Origin: an uncultured Prevotella sp.
GTDB taxonomy: Bacteria > Bacteroidota > Bacteroidia > Bacteroidales > Bacteroidaceae
DNA length: 64,000 nucleotides
Direction of reading: 5' to 3'
NCBI GenBank assembly: GCA_934120735.1
Contig: CAKOVA010000001.1
Span: 1-64,000, forward strand
In this document: piece after piece, positions 54,636 to 63,995 of the stretch
Layout of the letters: each line of letters starts with the position of its first letter
Numbering within the stretch: position 1 is the stretch's first letter
Made by a program: the position numbers and the translations under genes
The notes under the pieces: model-generated
Told to the model about the DNA's origin: nothing
The model's input: only the letters and a program-made list of their open reading frames with translations
Database searches by the model: none

Positions 54636-54675
54636 CTCATCAACTAATAAACTATAAACTAAAAAACTAAAAATT
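54636..54675 (+). repeat. Low-complexity ATCAACTAATAAACT words before the LpxA-like gene
   Basis: ATCAACTAATAAACTATAAAC and AAAAAACTAAAAA run up to the start codon (written here in parts), similar in vocabulary to the TCAACTTGTAAACT run before def at 26823-26880. Confidence 0.5.
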
Positions 54676-55458
54676 ATGGCATACGATATCAGTGAGAAAG
54701 CGGAAATATCACCCAAAGCGAAGATTGGAAACAATTGTAAAATTTACCCATTTGTCTATATCGAAGAAGATGTAGTGATAGGAGACAACTGTGTGATTTA
54801 TCCCTTTGTCAGCATTTTGAAGGGAACTCGCCTGGGAAGCAACAACACCGTGCATCAATGTTCGGTGGTGGGAGCCCTTCCACAGGACTTTGAATTCAAG
54901 GGAGAAGATACCGAATTGATTATTGGAAACAACAACATCATTCGCGAAAATGTCGTCATCAATCGGGCAACCCATGCGGGAGGACAGACCGTCATCGGCC
55001 ATGACAACTTCTTGATGGAAGGAGCTCACATCTCACATGATACCAAAGTGGGTAATCAATGTGTGTTTGGATATGGAACAAAGATTGCCGGTGACTGTGA
55101 AATTGGCAACGGAGTGATTTTCAGTTCGAGTGTCATCGAGAATGCGAACACGCGCGTTGGCGATTACGCCATGATACAAGCTGGTACCACGTTCTATAAA
55201 GACGTGCCGCCATACATCATTGCCGGCGGTGTGCCAGTAAGCTATGGAGGTCCCAATAAGACGATGTTGGAAACGTATGGCATCACAGAAAAGGTTCAGA
55301 GTCACATAGCCAATGCTTACCGCCTTATATTCCATGGCCAAACAAGTGTGTTCGATGCGGTGCTGCAAGTAAAGGAACAAGTTCCCGGCAGTCCTGAAAT
55401 TGAAAACATCATACGGTTCATTCAGGCTACAAAAGCAGGAATCATCGGTAAACTTTAG
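54676..55458 (+). CDS. LpxA-like UDP-GlcNAc O-acyltransferase paralogue
   Basis: A 260-residue left-handed beta-helix acyltransferase. Hexapeptide repeats run to about 190 (IGNNCKIYPF, IGDNCVIYPF). The catalytic His aligns in GAHISHDTKVGN (E. coli His125 in AHDC). The usual C-terminal GLNxxGLRRxGF is replaced by YGGPNKTMLETYGI, and GSVLVHQF-type motif by SSSVIENANT. These changes suggest a second LpxA-type enzyme, not the main lipid A enzyme. It could act on a different sugar or acyl donor. It stands alone after the RND operon. Confidence 0.8.
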   Translation: MAYDISEKAEISPKAKIGNNCKIYPFVYIEEDVVIGDNCVIYPFVSILKGTRLGSNNTVHQCSVVGALPQDFEFKGEDTELIIGNNNIIRENVVINRATHAGGQTVIGHDNFLMEGAHISHDTKVGNQCVFGYGTKIAGDCEIGNGVIFSSSVIENANTRVGDYAMIQAGTTFYKDVPPYIIAGGVPVSYGGPNKTMLETYGITEKVQSHIANAYRLIFHGQTSVFDAVLQVKEQVPGSPEIENIIRFIQATKAGIIGKL

Positions 55459-55487
55459 TTCGCATCGAACACATTTATATATAGAAG

Positions 55488-55524
55488 AGGATAGGTTGGC
55501 ACAAAAGCTTTCCTATCCTTTTTT
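55488..55524 (+). terminator. Terminator of the LpxA-like gene
   Basis: AGGATAGG pairs with CCTATCCT (16-nt loop) and is followed by a T-run. It overlaps the last codons of the convergent pdxT gene. Confidence 0.7.
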
Positions 55525-56085
55525 AATGCTGTCAACAAAATACTTGTGTATGCTTACGTCCTCATCCAGCTCGGGATGGAAGGCCGTGACCAGCTGATGA
55601 CCTTGCCGAGCGGCTACAATGTGGCCGTTTACCGTTGCCAACGCCTCAGCCTCGCCATATACTTGATTGATGTAAGGGGCACGGATGAAGGTCATGGGGA
55701 TATCGTTTTCAATGCCTTCGAATGATGATACGGTACGAAAACTGCCCAACTGTCTGCCATAAGCGTTGCGGCAAACGTCAATATCCATCGTGGAAATGCG
55801 TGAAGCCGCTTGCCCATTCTCTTGTTTAGCCAGCAAGATAAGTCCTGCGCAAGTGCCAAACACCGGCAATCCCTCATGGATTTCACGCTGTATGGATGTC
55901 AGTAAATCGAGGTCATGCAGCAACTTCACCATCGTGGTGCTCTCTCCACCGGGAATAATCAGACCGTCTTTCGGCTGCTGCCAGTCGTCTTTATTCCTTA
56001 CTTCAAACGTTTCTACGCCCAAAGAACGGAGCATTCGTTCGTGTTCGACGAATGCTCCTTGTAATGCCAATATAGCTATTTTCAT
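55513..56085 (-). CDS. pdxT: Pyridoxal 5'-phosphate synthase glutaminase subunit
   Basis: It releases ammonia from glutamine and passes it to PdxS. The 190-residue class I amidotransferase has IGILALQGAFVEHERML-like N-terminus, LIIPGGESTTM, the nucleophile in FGTCAGLILLA and the His/Glu pair in VTAFHPELDED. It is encoded 4 bp after pdxS, the usual order. Confidence 0.96.
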   Translation of the reverse strand: MKIAILALQGAFVEHERMLRSLGVETFEVRNKDDWQQPKDGLIIPGGESTTMVKLLHDLDLLTSIQREIHEGLPVFGTCAGLILLAKQENGQAASRISTMDIDVCRNAYGRQLGSFRTVSSFEGIENDIPMTFIRAPYINQVYGEAEALATVNGHIVAARQGHQLVTAFHPELDEDVSIHKYFVDSIKKG

Positions 56086-56089
56086 CTGT

Positions 56090-56968
56090 TTACTTTCCTC
56101 TTTCTGCCATCAGCACTTCAATCTCGTGTTCGTTGATGCCCACCATGGCCTCACCAAGGTCTTCTGACAGCTCAGCCAACCGCTTCGCATCGTTGTAGTT
56201 GGTCACAGCCTGAACGATGGCAGCTGCGCGCTTGGCAGGATTGCCCGATTTGAATATGCCCGAACCCACGAACACTCCTTCAGCTCCAAGTTGCATCATC
56301 AGGGCTGCATCGGCAGGAGTTGCTACGCCACCAGCGGCAAAGTTCACCACAGGCAGCTTGCCGTTTTCGTGTACATACTGCACCAGTTCGTAGGGAACCT
56401 GCAATTGTTTGGCAGCCTCGTACAGCTCATCTTCAGCCATTGAGGTAAGCCTTCTGATTTCAGCCTGCATCATGCGCATGTGCGTCACAGCCTGAACCAC
56501 GTCGCCCGTACCCGGTTCTCCCTTGGTTCTGATCATGGTAGCACCTTCAGCAATGCGTCTGAGCGCCTCACCAAGGTTCTTTGCACCGCACACAAAAGGT
56601 ACGTCAAACTTGGTCTTGTCAATGTGATAGACATTGTCTGCGGGTGAGAGTACCTCGCTCTCGTCGATGTAATCAATCTCAATGGCCTGCAGAATCTGGG
56701 CTTCAACGAAGTGTCCGATGCGGCATTTGGCCATCACCGGTATGCTTACGGCCTTCTGAATACCCTTGATCATGTGCGGGTCGCTCATGCGCGAAACGCC
56801 ACCTGCCGCGCGAATGTCGGCCGGTATGCGCTCGAGAGCCATCACCGCACAGGCTCCGGCTTGTTCTGCGATACGTGCTTGCTCGGGTGTTGTAACGTCC
56901 ATGATGACGCCTCCCTTGAGCATTTGTGCTAAATTACGATTCAGTGTTTGTCTTTCAGTTGTTTTCAT
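56090..56968 (-). CDS. pdxS: Pyridoxal 5'-phosphate synthase lyase subunit
   Basis: It builds PLP from ribose 5-phosphate, glyceraldehyde 3-phosphate and ammonia from PdxT. The 292-residue TIM barrel has [50 protein letters not shown] with the catalytic Lys, the second Lys in the [11 protein letters not shown] area, and [20 protein letters not shown] for phosphate binding. It overlaps the upstream fusion gene by four bases (ATGA). Confidence 0.97.
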   Translation of the reverse strand: MKTTERQTLNRNLAQMLKGGVIMDVTTPEQARIAEQAGACAVMALERIPADIRAAGGVSRMSDPHMIKGIQKAVSIPVMAKCRIGHFVEAQILQAIEIDYIDESEVLSPADNVYHIDKTKFDVPFVCGAKNLGEALRRIAEGATMIRTKGEPGTGDVVQAVTHMRMMQAEIRRLTSMAEDELYEAAKQLQVPYELVQYVHENGKLPVVNFAAGGVATPADAALMMQLGAEGVFVGSGIFKSGNPAKRAAAIVQAVTNYNDAKRLAELSEDLGEAMVGINEHEIEVLMAERGK

Positions 56969-58038
56969 TTTATTTGTTTTTGTCGGTAAATACTTGGTGT
57001 TGAGTTTCCCATCTTCTTGAAAAACTTCGTGAAATGCGACTGCGAGTTAAACCCTAACGCATACGCTATCTCTTGTACGGTTTTGCTGGTGGTGTCCAAC
57101 AAGAACTTGCTTTCGTGAAAAACGTGTTCGTCGATGAGGGTCTTCGGCGTTTTCTGTACGATGCGTTTGGTCACCTGTCCCAGGTAACGGGGACTCACGT
57201 TCAGCATGTCGGCATAAAACCGCACATCGTTGTTGGTGGCATAATGTGTCGACACGGCATTCATGAATGCGTTGAGCAGCTCGCTTCCCCGTCCTTTCAG
57301 TTCGCCCATCTCGCTCATCTGCTGATGAATGTAAGCGTTGCCTCTGCTGATGGCCTCTCTGAAATCATCTGTTTCGCCCAGAAAATAGGCGATGGCCGAG
57401 GTCAGATTGCTGCCCAGTCCGTGTGCGTTGGTTTGCCAAAGGGTGGGCGAGGGCTCTACATGTATGTCGCCATCTTGCTGCCATGCGATGAAATCGTGGT
57501 CGTCGCCGCTGTGCAACAGCACGGCCCGGCACCCCATGTCCAATAGTTTTCTCATGCCGTTGGCGATGTCGTCGTGAGTCTTGAGCTGACTGTTCAGCAA
57601 GTAGACTGCGTCGTTTTGCTTTAGGATAACCAGCGAGCACAGCGGCAGCAGCTTGGTCTTGACGCTGTCAATCATCTCTGGCGGCATCAGCAGGTCGCCC
57701 TGGCTTGACGTCACCACCGGGTCGTAGATGAGTTGCGGTGGACGCCGTTTCGCCAAAATGCTCACCATATTCTCCAGCGTCTTCACGTTGCGAACCATGC
57801 CAACCTTCACCACCGAGGGCTTGATGTCGTCGACAAGAGCTTCCACCTGCTCTGCCACTACATCGGCCGGGATGTCGTAAAAGCGCTGGATGCCAAGCGT
57901 GTTCTGCATGGTGATTGACGTGATGACCGACACGGCGTATCCGCCCAAGGACGTGATGACCTTGATGTCGGCCTGGATTCCGGCTCCCCCAGAACCGTCA
58001 GAACCGGTGATTGTCAATATCGTGTTGCGCTGTTTCAT
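56965..58038 (-). CDS. ThiD/PdxK-like domain fused to AraC DNA-binding domain
   Basis: A 357-residue fusion. Residues 1-255 are a ThiD (hydroxymethylpyrimidine/pyridoxine kinase) fold: [20 protein letters not shown], the substrate Gln in TMQNT, and [11 protein letters not shown]. The catalytic GTGC motif is GLGS (Ser210, then Asn), and KGGH is replaced by HSGDD, so kinase activity is doubtful. Residues 268-357 are an AraC/XylS domain (HTH1 [21 protein letters not shown]2 [21 protein letters not shown]). Start at 58038 matches ThiD; an upstream ATG adds 27 residues. As first gene of the pdxST operon it is a likely vitamin B6 or HMP sensor-regulator (inference). Confidence 0.9.
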   Translation of the reverse strand: MKQRNTILTITGSDGSGGAGIQADIKVITSLGGYAVSVITSITMQNTLGIQRFYDIPADVVAEQVEALVDDIKPSVVKVGMVRNVKTLENMVSILAKRRPPQLIYDPVVTSSQGDLLMPPEMIDSVKTKLLPLCSLVILKQNDAVYLLNSQLKTHDDIANGMRKLLDMGCRAVLLHSGDDHDFIAWQQDGDIHVEPSPTLWQTNAHGLGSNLTSAIAYFLGETDDFREAISRGNAYIHQQMSEMGELKGRGSELLNAFMNAVSTHYATNNDVRFYADMLNVSPRYLGQVTKRIVQKTPKTLIDEHVFHESKFLLDTTSKTVQEIAYALGFNSQSHFTKFFKKMGNSTPSIYRQKQIK

Positions 58039-58116
58039 GCTATGTCGGCCCTTGATGGTGTGGAACCATGCGCGCCGATTGCCAGATACAAAGGAAAACA
58101 AAAAAAGCGAGTTGTA

Positions 58117-58124
58117 CAAATATA
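58117..58124 (-). promoter_or_regulatory. -7 box of the fusion-pdxS-pdxT operon
   Basis: TATATTTG on the minus strand, about 79 bp before the start at 58038, leaving a leader of about 70 nt. Confidence 0.5.
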
Positions 58125-58182
58125 GTTCTCATTATGACAATGAAAAGGTTGTTTTGTGCAAGTCGTGACCCTGCGAGCAATG

Positions 58183-58553
58183 CGAAATTTTCTTGACAAA
58201 GCCCTGTCCATAACTCGCGTATTCGCAGCCTCATGCCCCTTTGCTCGCAAATACGGCCAGGATTTCGCATGTTTGTAAGACGCTTGTGTTCAGTGAGTTG
58301 TCGCATTTTGTCAAGGCTTCTTACTTTCAATAGCTTTGCTTTTACCTTCCAATAGCATTGCTTTTGCCCGTCAAACCCATTGCTTTAATCACTCAATGGC
58401 ATGGCTATTTTCGATCAAAAGTGCATAAAAGTGGAGAAAAAGCATAAAGATTGGCCCTAAAAGACCATGGACAGCCTGCCAAAACTCTAATCACTGCATC
58501 TGAATCTCCCAATTCTTTTTCTAGAAGGAGCGTTCGTGAAGTGTTAAAAATCG
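58183..58553 (+). repeat. Dispersed intergenic element, copy F
   Basis: Entry GCGAAATTTTCTTGACAAA, then degenerate return arms (CTCGCGTATTCGCA / CTCGCAAATACGGCC). Four clear 22-nt units start at 58328, 58350, 58372 and 58394, and a weaker fifth at 58416. All four are of the unit-1 kind (CAATAGCATTGCTTTT). Exit TTCTTTTTCTAGAAGGAGCG. It separates two divergent operons. Confidence 0.8.
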
Positions 58554-58889
58554 GTTGGTTTTCTTGACAAAATCTGGTTTTAGAAAATTATAAATCAACA
58601 GGATCTAGTCGTTTTGTGGAAAACCATTTGTTTGGGTTGTGATGTTTATCAAGCAACAGATGTACAGTTTTGTTAATTAAAGTAACAAAGCTATTTTTCT
58701 TGTAGAAAATGATTTACCATATTCAACAGGAAGAAAGATATGTTGATTATTAGGAAGCAATCTGTGAGCTATGGGCTTACAGTACGATTGAGCGCAAGCA
58801 ATATCATTTGATTTCTACCGATAAATAGTGGCCAAAGGAGATTTAATTGTAAAAGAAAGTTAAAAACGATATTATACTTTTAAATCAAC
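58554..58889. other. AT-rich stretch upstream of the SusC/SusD pair
   Basis: No gene. TTTTCTTGACAAAATCTGG at about 58560 repeats the entry word of the dispersed element just after copy F, perhaps a remnant of a second copy. Confidence 0.35.
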
Positions 58890-58920
58890 TTGCGTTTATA
58901 GTTTTTTTAACTTATATTTG
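58890..58920 (+). promoter_or_regulatory. Promoter of the SusC/SusD operon
   Basis: TATATTTG (58913-58920) matches TAnnTTTG, and TTG at 58890-58892 lies 20 bp upstream. The leader would be about 135 nt. No ECF sigma/anti-sigma or hybrid two-component gene lies next to the pair inside the window. Confidence 0.55.
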
Positions 58921-59058
58921 TCGAAGATGTTTTAGTGACTATAACTCTTTTTTGTTATTATTTGTACTGTTTTTACTTTTAATTCATAATTTCATGTCGT
59001 GAGACAGGATGAAATACTCAATAATGATTAAAATGGGAGTAATCTTAACTTGAAAAAT

Positions 59059-62000
59059 ATGAAACAAAAATTAACGATTTTGCTTGTGGATTTGTTTCTC
59101 TGTATAGGAGTGGCAAATGCTCAGACGCTAATCAATGGTACCGTAACCTCTGCGGATGATGGCCAACCGGTGATTGGAGCATCTGTGTTGGTTGTAGGGA
59201 CAAAGACAGGCGTGGTGACGAATGTTGACGGTAAGTTTTCGCTTACTGCAACGAAGAGCAATCCTATGATTACGGTGACGTACATAGGTATGAAGACGCA
59301 GACCCTGCGCGGTACGCAAAACATGAAGATTGTGTTACAGTCGGATGCGCAGAAAGTAGAGGAAGTAGTGGTGACTGGTATGCAGAAGATAGACAAACGC
59401 CTCTTTACCGGTGCCTCCGCTAAAGTTAATGCCGCGGATGCGAAGATAGACGGTATGGCTGATATCAGTCGATCGTTAGAGGGTCGTGCTGCAGGTGTAT
59501 CCGTACAAAACGTGACGGGAACCTTTGGTACCGCGCCCAAGATTCGTGTACGTGGTGCCACCTCTATATATGGTAGCAGCAAGCCACTATGGGTGGTGGA
59601 TGGTGTCATCATGGAGGATGTAGAGAATGTCAGTGCAGATCAACTCTCCTCAGGTGATGCCAATACGCTGATTTCTTCGGCCATCGCCGGACTGAACGCC
59701 GATGACATCGAGAACTTCCAAATCTTGAAAGACGGATCGGCCACCTCTATTTATGGCGCACGCGCCATGGCTGGCGTGATTGTCGTTACCACCAAGAAAG
59801 GAAAGGCAGGGCAGGCACACATTAATTATAGTGGTGAGTACACCATGAGACTGGTACCTTCGTATGCTGAGTTCAACATCATGAACTCGCAGGATCAGAT
59901 GGCCGTGTACCAGGAGTTGTTCCTCAAGGGATATCTTCCTTATGCAGGAACTTCCAATGCCTCCGACTCGGGTGTCTATGGAAAAATGTACCAGATGCTG
60001 AGCCAGTATGACGTGCGGACTGGACAGTTTGCTTTGGAGAACACTCCGAAGGCCATTGCCGAATATCTTCGTGAGGCAGAGTATCGCAACACCGACTGGT
60101 TTGCCCAGCTGTTCTCAACCAATATCATGCACAACCATTCGGTTAGCATTTCTTCGGGAACGGACAAATCGCAGACGTATGCCTCGGTGAGTGCCATGTT
60201 TGACCCGGGCTGGACAGAGCAGAGCAAGGTGCAACGCTATACGGCTAATGTCAATTCGTCGTTCGACATTTTGAGAAAGGTGAACTTCAATTTGATAGCC
60301 AATGCCTCCTATCGTAAGCAGCGCGCACCGGGAACCCTCAGTTCATCGGTGGATGCCGTGATGGGTGAGGTGAAGCGCGACTTCGACATCAACCCTTACT
60401 CTTACGCTCTGAACACCTCGCGCGCATTGGATGCAAATACATTCTATACCCGCAACTATGCGCCGTTCAACATCATGCACGAGCTGGAGAACAATTATCT
60501 GGACCTGAATGTCATCAACTTCCGTGTTCAAGGGCGTTTGACCTATAAGCCCATCACCCCTGTTGAACTCACAGTGCTGGGGGCAGTGAAGTACGATGCG
60601 ACCTCAAACGAGCACAACATCCTTGATGCCTCGAATCAGGCTATGGCTTATAGGGCCATGGGTACGTCGACCATCCGTGACAAGAACCCGTTCTTGTACA
60701 GAGATCCCGAGAACCTAACGGCACTGCCCGTGACGGTTATGCCTTATGGCGGTATCATGGAACGCACGGACAACCGTATGTTTGGATTCGACTTCCGTGC
60801 CACTGCGGCCTACAACAATGTCTTTGCCGAGGATCACATCGTAAACCTGTATGGGGGATTGGAAACCAATAGTTATGACCGCCACAAGACATGGTTCCGC
60901 GGATGGGGCATGCAGTACCAAATGGGTGAAATCCCAAACTATGCCTATCAGGTGTTCAAGAAGAGCAAGGAAGAAGGCGCCGACTACTATTCGCTGCGTA
61001 ACACGCATGTGCGCAGTGCCGCTTTCTTTGCAAACGCCACCTATTCATGGAAAGGACGCTATACGCTGAATGGAACCTATCGATACGAAGGTACCAACGG
61101 ACTGGGTATGTCAAGACAGGCACGATGGCTCCCAACATGGAATATCTCTGGGGCTTGGAACGCACACGAAGAACCTTGGTTTGAGAAACTTAGACCGGCA
61201 TTAAGCCACCTCACTTTGAAAGCATCTTATTCACTGACGGCAGACCGCCCCTCGGTAACCAATGCACAGGCCGTCATAGGCAGCTTCACGCCGTGGAGAT
61301 ACATCACCAAGGACAGCGAGTCGGGACTGTATATAGACGATGCGGCCAACCCCAATCTTACCTATGAGAAGAAGAAGGAATGGAACTTTGGCTTGGAGGC
61401 AGGCTTCTTGTCAAACCGAATCAATTTTACAGTCGACGTGTATTCGCGTGACAATTACGACTTGATTGGGCTTGCTACTACGGCTGGTACCGATGGCTTT
61501 GTACGTAAATATGGAAATATCGCCTCGATGGAATCAAATGGTCTGGAGATAAGCTTGAGCACCACGAACATCAAGTCGAAAAACTTCTCGTGGACAACCA
61601 GTCTCATCTATTCGTACGTACACAATGAGGTGACTGATTTGGAAACCTCTACGCGTGTTATCGACCTGGTGAGTGGAGGCGGATTTGCACGCGAGGGCTA
61701 TCCCGTTAGGGCTCTGTTCTCCGTTCCATTTGCAGGATTGAATGGCGAGGGACTTCCCACGTTCACCAATTGGGACGGTACAACCACCGTGTCGGGCATC
61801 TATTTCCAGGACAGTAAGAAAGAGCAGCTTGACTTCTTGAAATACGAAGGACCTACAGATCCCACTACCACTGGCTCGTTGGGAAACATATTCCGATATA
61901 AGGGACTGAGCATGAATGTATTCATTACCTATTCCTTTGGAAACGTGGTAAGGCTGGATCCTGTGTTCAAGGCATATTACAATGACCTGACTTCAACCCC

Positions 62001-62376
62001 AAAAGAGTTCAAGAACCGATGGATGACGGCAGGCGAGGAGAAAACAACAGACATTCCAGCGATTGCTACACAGCGGCAGAACTGGAACGACACCGACCTG
62101 CGTATTGCCTACAACTCCTATAATTTCTCTACGGCGCGTATCGCCAAGGGCGACTTTATCCGCATGAAAGAGATATCTTTGGGATACGATTTCCCAAAGT
62201 CCCTGTACGGTGCTATCGGTTTGAACAACCTTTCCCTGAAGTTGCAGGCTACGAACCTCTTCTTGATTTATGCTGACAAGAAACTCAACGGACAAGATCC
62301 CGAGTTCTTCAATACGGGTGGTGTTGCCGTTCCCGTTCCGAAGCAGTTTACACTTACCTTGCGATTAGGAATTTAA
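59059..62376 (+). CDS. SusC/RagA family TonB-linked outer-membrane protein
   Basis: A 1105-residue TonB-dependent transporter. Signal peptide (FLCIGVANAQ), a carboxypeptidase-regulatory-like domain (about 25-105: ADDGQPVIGASVLVVGTKTGVV), the plug with SusC signature (VRGATSIYGSSKPLWVVDGV and LKDGSATSIYGARAMAGVIVVTTKKG, in parts) and a 22-strand barrel ending in FTLTLRLGI. The start ATG at 59059 follows a TTG at 59050 that is not used. Its SusD partner follows at 15 bp. The cargo (glycan or peptide) cannot be told. Confidence 0.93.
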   Translation: MKQKLTILLVDLFLCIGVANAQTLINGTVTSADDGQPVIGASVLVVGTKTGVVTNVDGKFSLTATKSNPMITVTYIGMKTQTLRGTQNMKIVLQSDAQKVEEVVVTGMQKIDKRLFTGASAKVNAADAKIDGMADISRSLEGRAAGVSVQNVTGTFGTAPKIRVRGATSIYGSSKPLWVVDGVIMEDVENVSADQLSSGDANTLISSAIAGLNADDIENFQILKDGSATSIYGARAMAGVIVVTTKKGKAGQAHINYSGEYTMRLVPSYAEFNIMNSQDQMAVYQELFLKGYLPYAGTSNASDSGVYGKMYQMLSQYDVRTGQFALENTPKAIAEYLREAEYRNTDWFAQLFSTNIMHNHSVSISSGTDKSQTYASVSAMFDPGWTEQSKVQRYTANVNSSFDILRKVNFNLIANASYRKQRAPGTLSSSVDAVMGEVKRDFDINPYSYALNTSRALDANTFYTRNYAPFNIMHELENNYLDLNVINFRVQGRLTYKPITPVELTVLGAVKYDATSNEHNILDASNQAMAYRAMGTSTIRDKNPFLYRDPENLTALPVTVMPYGGIMERTDNRMFGFDFRATAAYNNVFAEDHIVNLYGGLETNSYDRHKTWFRGWGMQYQMGEIPNYAYQVFKKSKEEGADYYSLRNTHVRSAAFFANATYSWKGRYTLNGTYRYEGTNGLGMSRQARWLPTWNISGAWNAHEEPWFEKLRPALSHLTLKASYSLTADRPSVTNAQAVIGSFTPWRYITKDSESGLYIDDAANPNLTYEKKKEWNFGLEAGFLSNRINFTVDVYSRDNYDLIGLATTAGTDGFVRKYGNIASMESNGLEISLSTTNIKSKNFSWTTSLIYSYVHNEVTDLETSTRVIDLVSGGGFAREGYPVRALFSVPFAGLNGEGLPTFTNWDGTTTVSGIYFQDSKKEQLDFLKYEGPTDPTTTGSLGNIFRYKGLSMNVFITYSFGNVVRLDPVFKAYYNDLTSTPKEFKNRWMTAGEEKTTDIPAIATQRQNWNDTDLRIAYNSYNFSTARIAKGDFIRMKEISLGYDFPKSLYGAIGLNNLSLKLQATNLFLIYADKKLNGQDPEFFNTGGVAVPVPKQFTLTLRLGI

Positions 62377-62390
62377 AAACATTTATCGAT

Positions 62391-63995
62391 ATGAGAACAA
62401 TGAGATCTATATACCATACGTTTATCCTGGCTTTGGGTGTTGCAGCACTCACAGGATGCGATAATTTTTTGGACGTGATGCCCGACAACCGTACTATTGT
62501 GGACGATGAGGTGAAGGTAAAGGACTTGCTCGTTTCGGCCTATCCTACCCACACCTATCAGATTTTTACGGAACTGATGTCTGACAATGTTGACGAGTAT
62601 CCCAATACTTATACTGACCGGTTCGTTGATGAGTTCTATGCTTGGAAAGATCCTACGGAAAACAATAATGAGTCGCCTGAAAACTATTGGCAGGATGCCT
62701 ACAATGCTATTACCACGGCCAACAATGCACTCGATGCTATTGACAAGCTGGGAGGTCCAACCACCCCTATATTGCGTGAGAGCATGGGTGAGGCATTGAT
62801 GGTTCGAGCATACGGACATTTCATGCTGGTGAACATCTTCTGCAAAAACTACAACGCAGCCACATCCGACAAGGATTTGGGTATCCCACTGATGTATGAA
62901 ACGGGATCGCTGATTGGCCAGGTTCCTGAAAGGGGAACGGTTGCCGATGTGTACAAGTCGATAGATGCAGATATCCAGAAAGCCCTTCCGCTGGTTGGCG
63001 ACAGTCATCTCAGTGTGCCTAAGTATCATTTCAACGTGGGTGCCGCTTATGCGTTTGCTGCACGTTTCTATCTTTATTATGAAAAATGGGACAAGGCCAT
63101 TGAGTATGCCAATAAGTGCTTGGGAGGCAATCCGGCGTCGTTACTCAGAGACTGGGCAAATGCGGCTAAGCTGCCCTCTAAATTTGATGTGCGTTCACAA
63201 CATTATGTTTCATCAGAACTGAATTGCAATCTTTTGTTGGCTACGGGATTTTCAAAAGGCGGGTTAGCGTTCGGACCATACAGGACTTGGAAGAAATACA
63301 CGCATGGCACCTATATCTCTACCAATGAACTTGGCGGAGCTCAAAACATTTGGGGTGGCAGCACGAGGCTCTACGATGCTCCTCATACCTATCCAGGAAC
63401 AGGCTATAGTTACGTGATTTACTGGCGCGTACCTTGTCTATTTGAGTATACTGACCCCGTGGCAGGAATAGGTTACAACAAGTCTATATTTACTTTGCTC
63501 ACCACAGACGAGTGTCTGTTGAATCGTGCTGAGGCCTACATTATGACCAAAAAGTTTGACCAAGCAGCAGCCGATCTGACCCTGTGGATGCAGAATGCCA
63601 CTAAGTCGAAGATGGAGCTCACGCCCAAAGAGATCGAGGAATTCTATAATAAGGCGAAGTACAGTTATGATGACAAGAAAAGTCCATTGGCCTCGACCAT
63701 CAAGAAGCATTTGCACCCTGCGTTCACAATCGATAAAGAAGGCAGCACGCAGGAAGCTATGTTGCAGTGTGTGCTGGGCTTCCGTCGGATGGAAACCATT
63801 CATCAAGGCATCCGTTGGTTCGACATCAAGCGTTACGGTATAGAATATCCGCGCCGCAAGATATCTATGGCAGGAGAGCCCGAAGAGAAGACAGATTTCC
63901 TTTCTAAGGACGATGACAGGCGGGCACTCCAGTTGCCATCCAAGGTAATTGATGCAGGTGTTAAGCCTAATCCGAGAAATACAACTAAAAAATAA
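62391..63995 (+). CDS. SusD/RagB family surface lipoprotein
   Basis: A 534-residue surface lipoprotein (signal ALGVAALTGC, then DNFLDVMPDNRT). TPR-like SusD fold: YWQDAYNAITTANNALDAIDKLGG (in part), a helical segment with EALMVRAYGHFMLVNIFCKNY, and the late FRRMETIHQGIRWFDIKRYGIEYPR typical of the family. SusD proteins form the lid over the SusC channel and catch the substrate. The operon may continue past the right edge, since only five bases remain. Confidence 0.93.
   Translation: MRTMRSIYHTFILALGVAALTGCDNFLDVMPDNRTIVDDEVKVKDLLVSAYPTHTYQIFTELMSDNVDEYPNTYTDRFVDEFYAWKDPTENNNESPENYWQDAYNAITTANNALDAIDKLGGPTTPILRESMGEALMVRAYGHFMLVNIFCKNYNAATSDKDLGIPLMYETGSLIGQVPERGTVADVYKSIDADIQKALPLVGDSHLSVPKYHFNVGAAYAFAARFYLYYEKWDKAIEYANKCLGGNPASLLRDWANAAKLPSKFDVRSQHYVSSELNCNLLLATGFSKGGLAFGPYRTWKKYTHGTYISTNELGGAQNIWGGSTRLYDAPHTYPGTGYSYVIYWRVPCLFEYTDPVAGIGYNKSIFTLLTTDECLLNRAEAYIMTKKFDQAAADLTLWMQNATKSKMELTPKEIEEFYNKAKYSYDDKKSPLASTIKKHLHPAFTIDKEGSTQEAMLQCVLGFRRMETIHQGIRWFDIKRYGIEYPRRKISMAGEPEEKTDFLSKDDDRRALQLPSKVIDAGVKPNPRNTTKK

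Noticed and set aside
58039-58116. TPP riboswitch in the leader of the ThiD-like fusion gene
   Set aside because: The leader is too short (about 70 nt) and lacks the conserved TPP-riboswitch core words.
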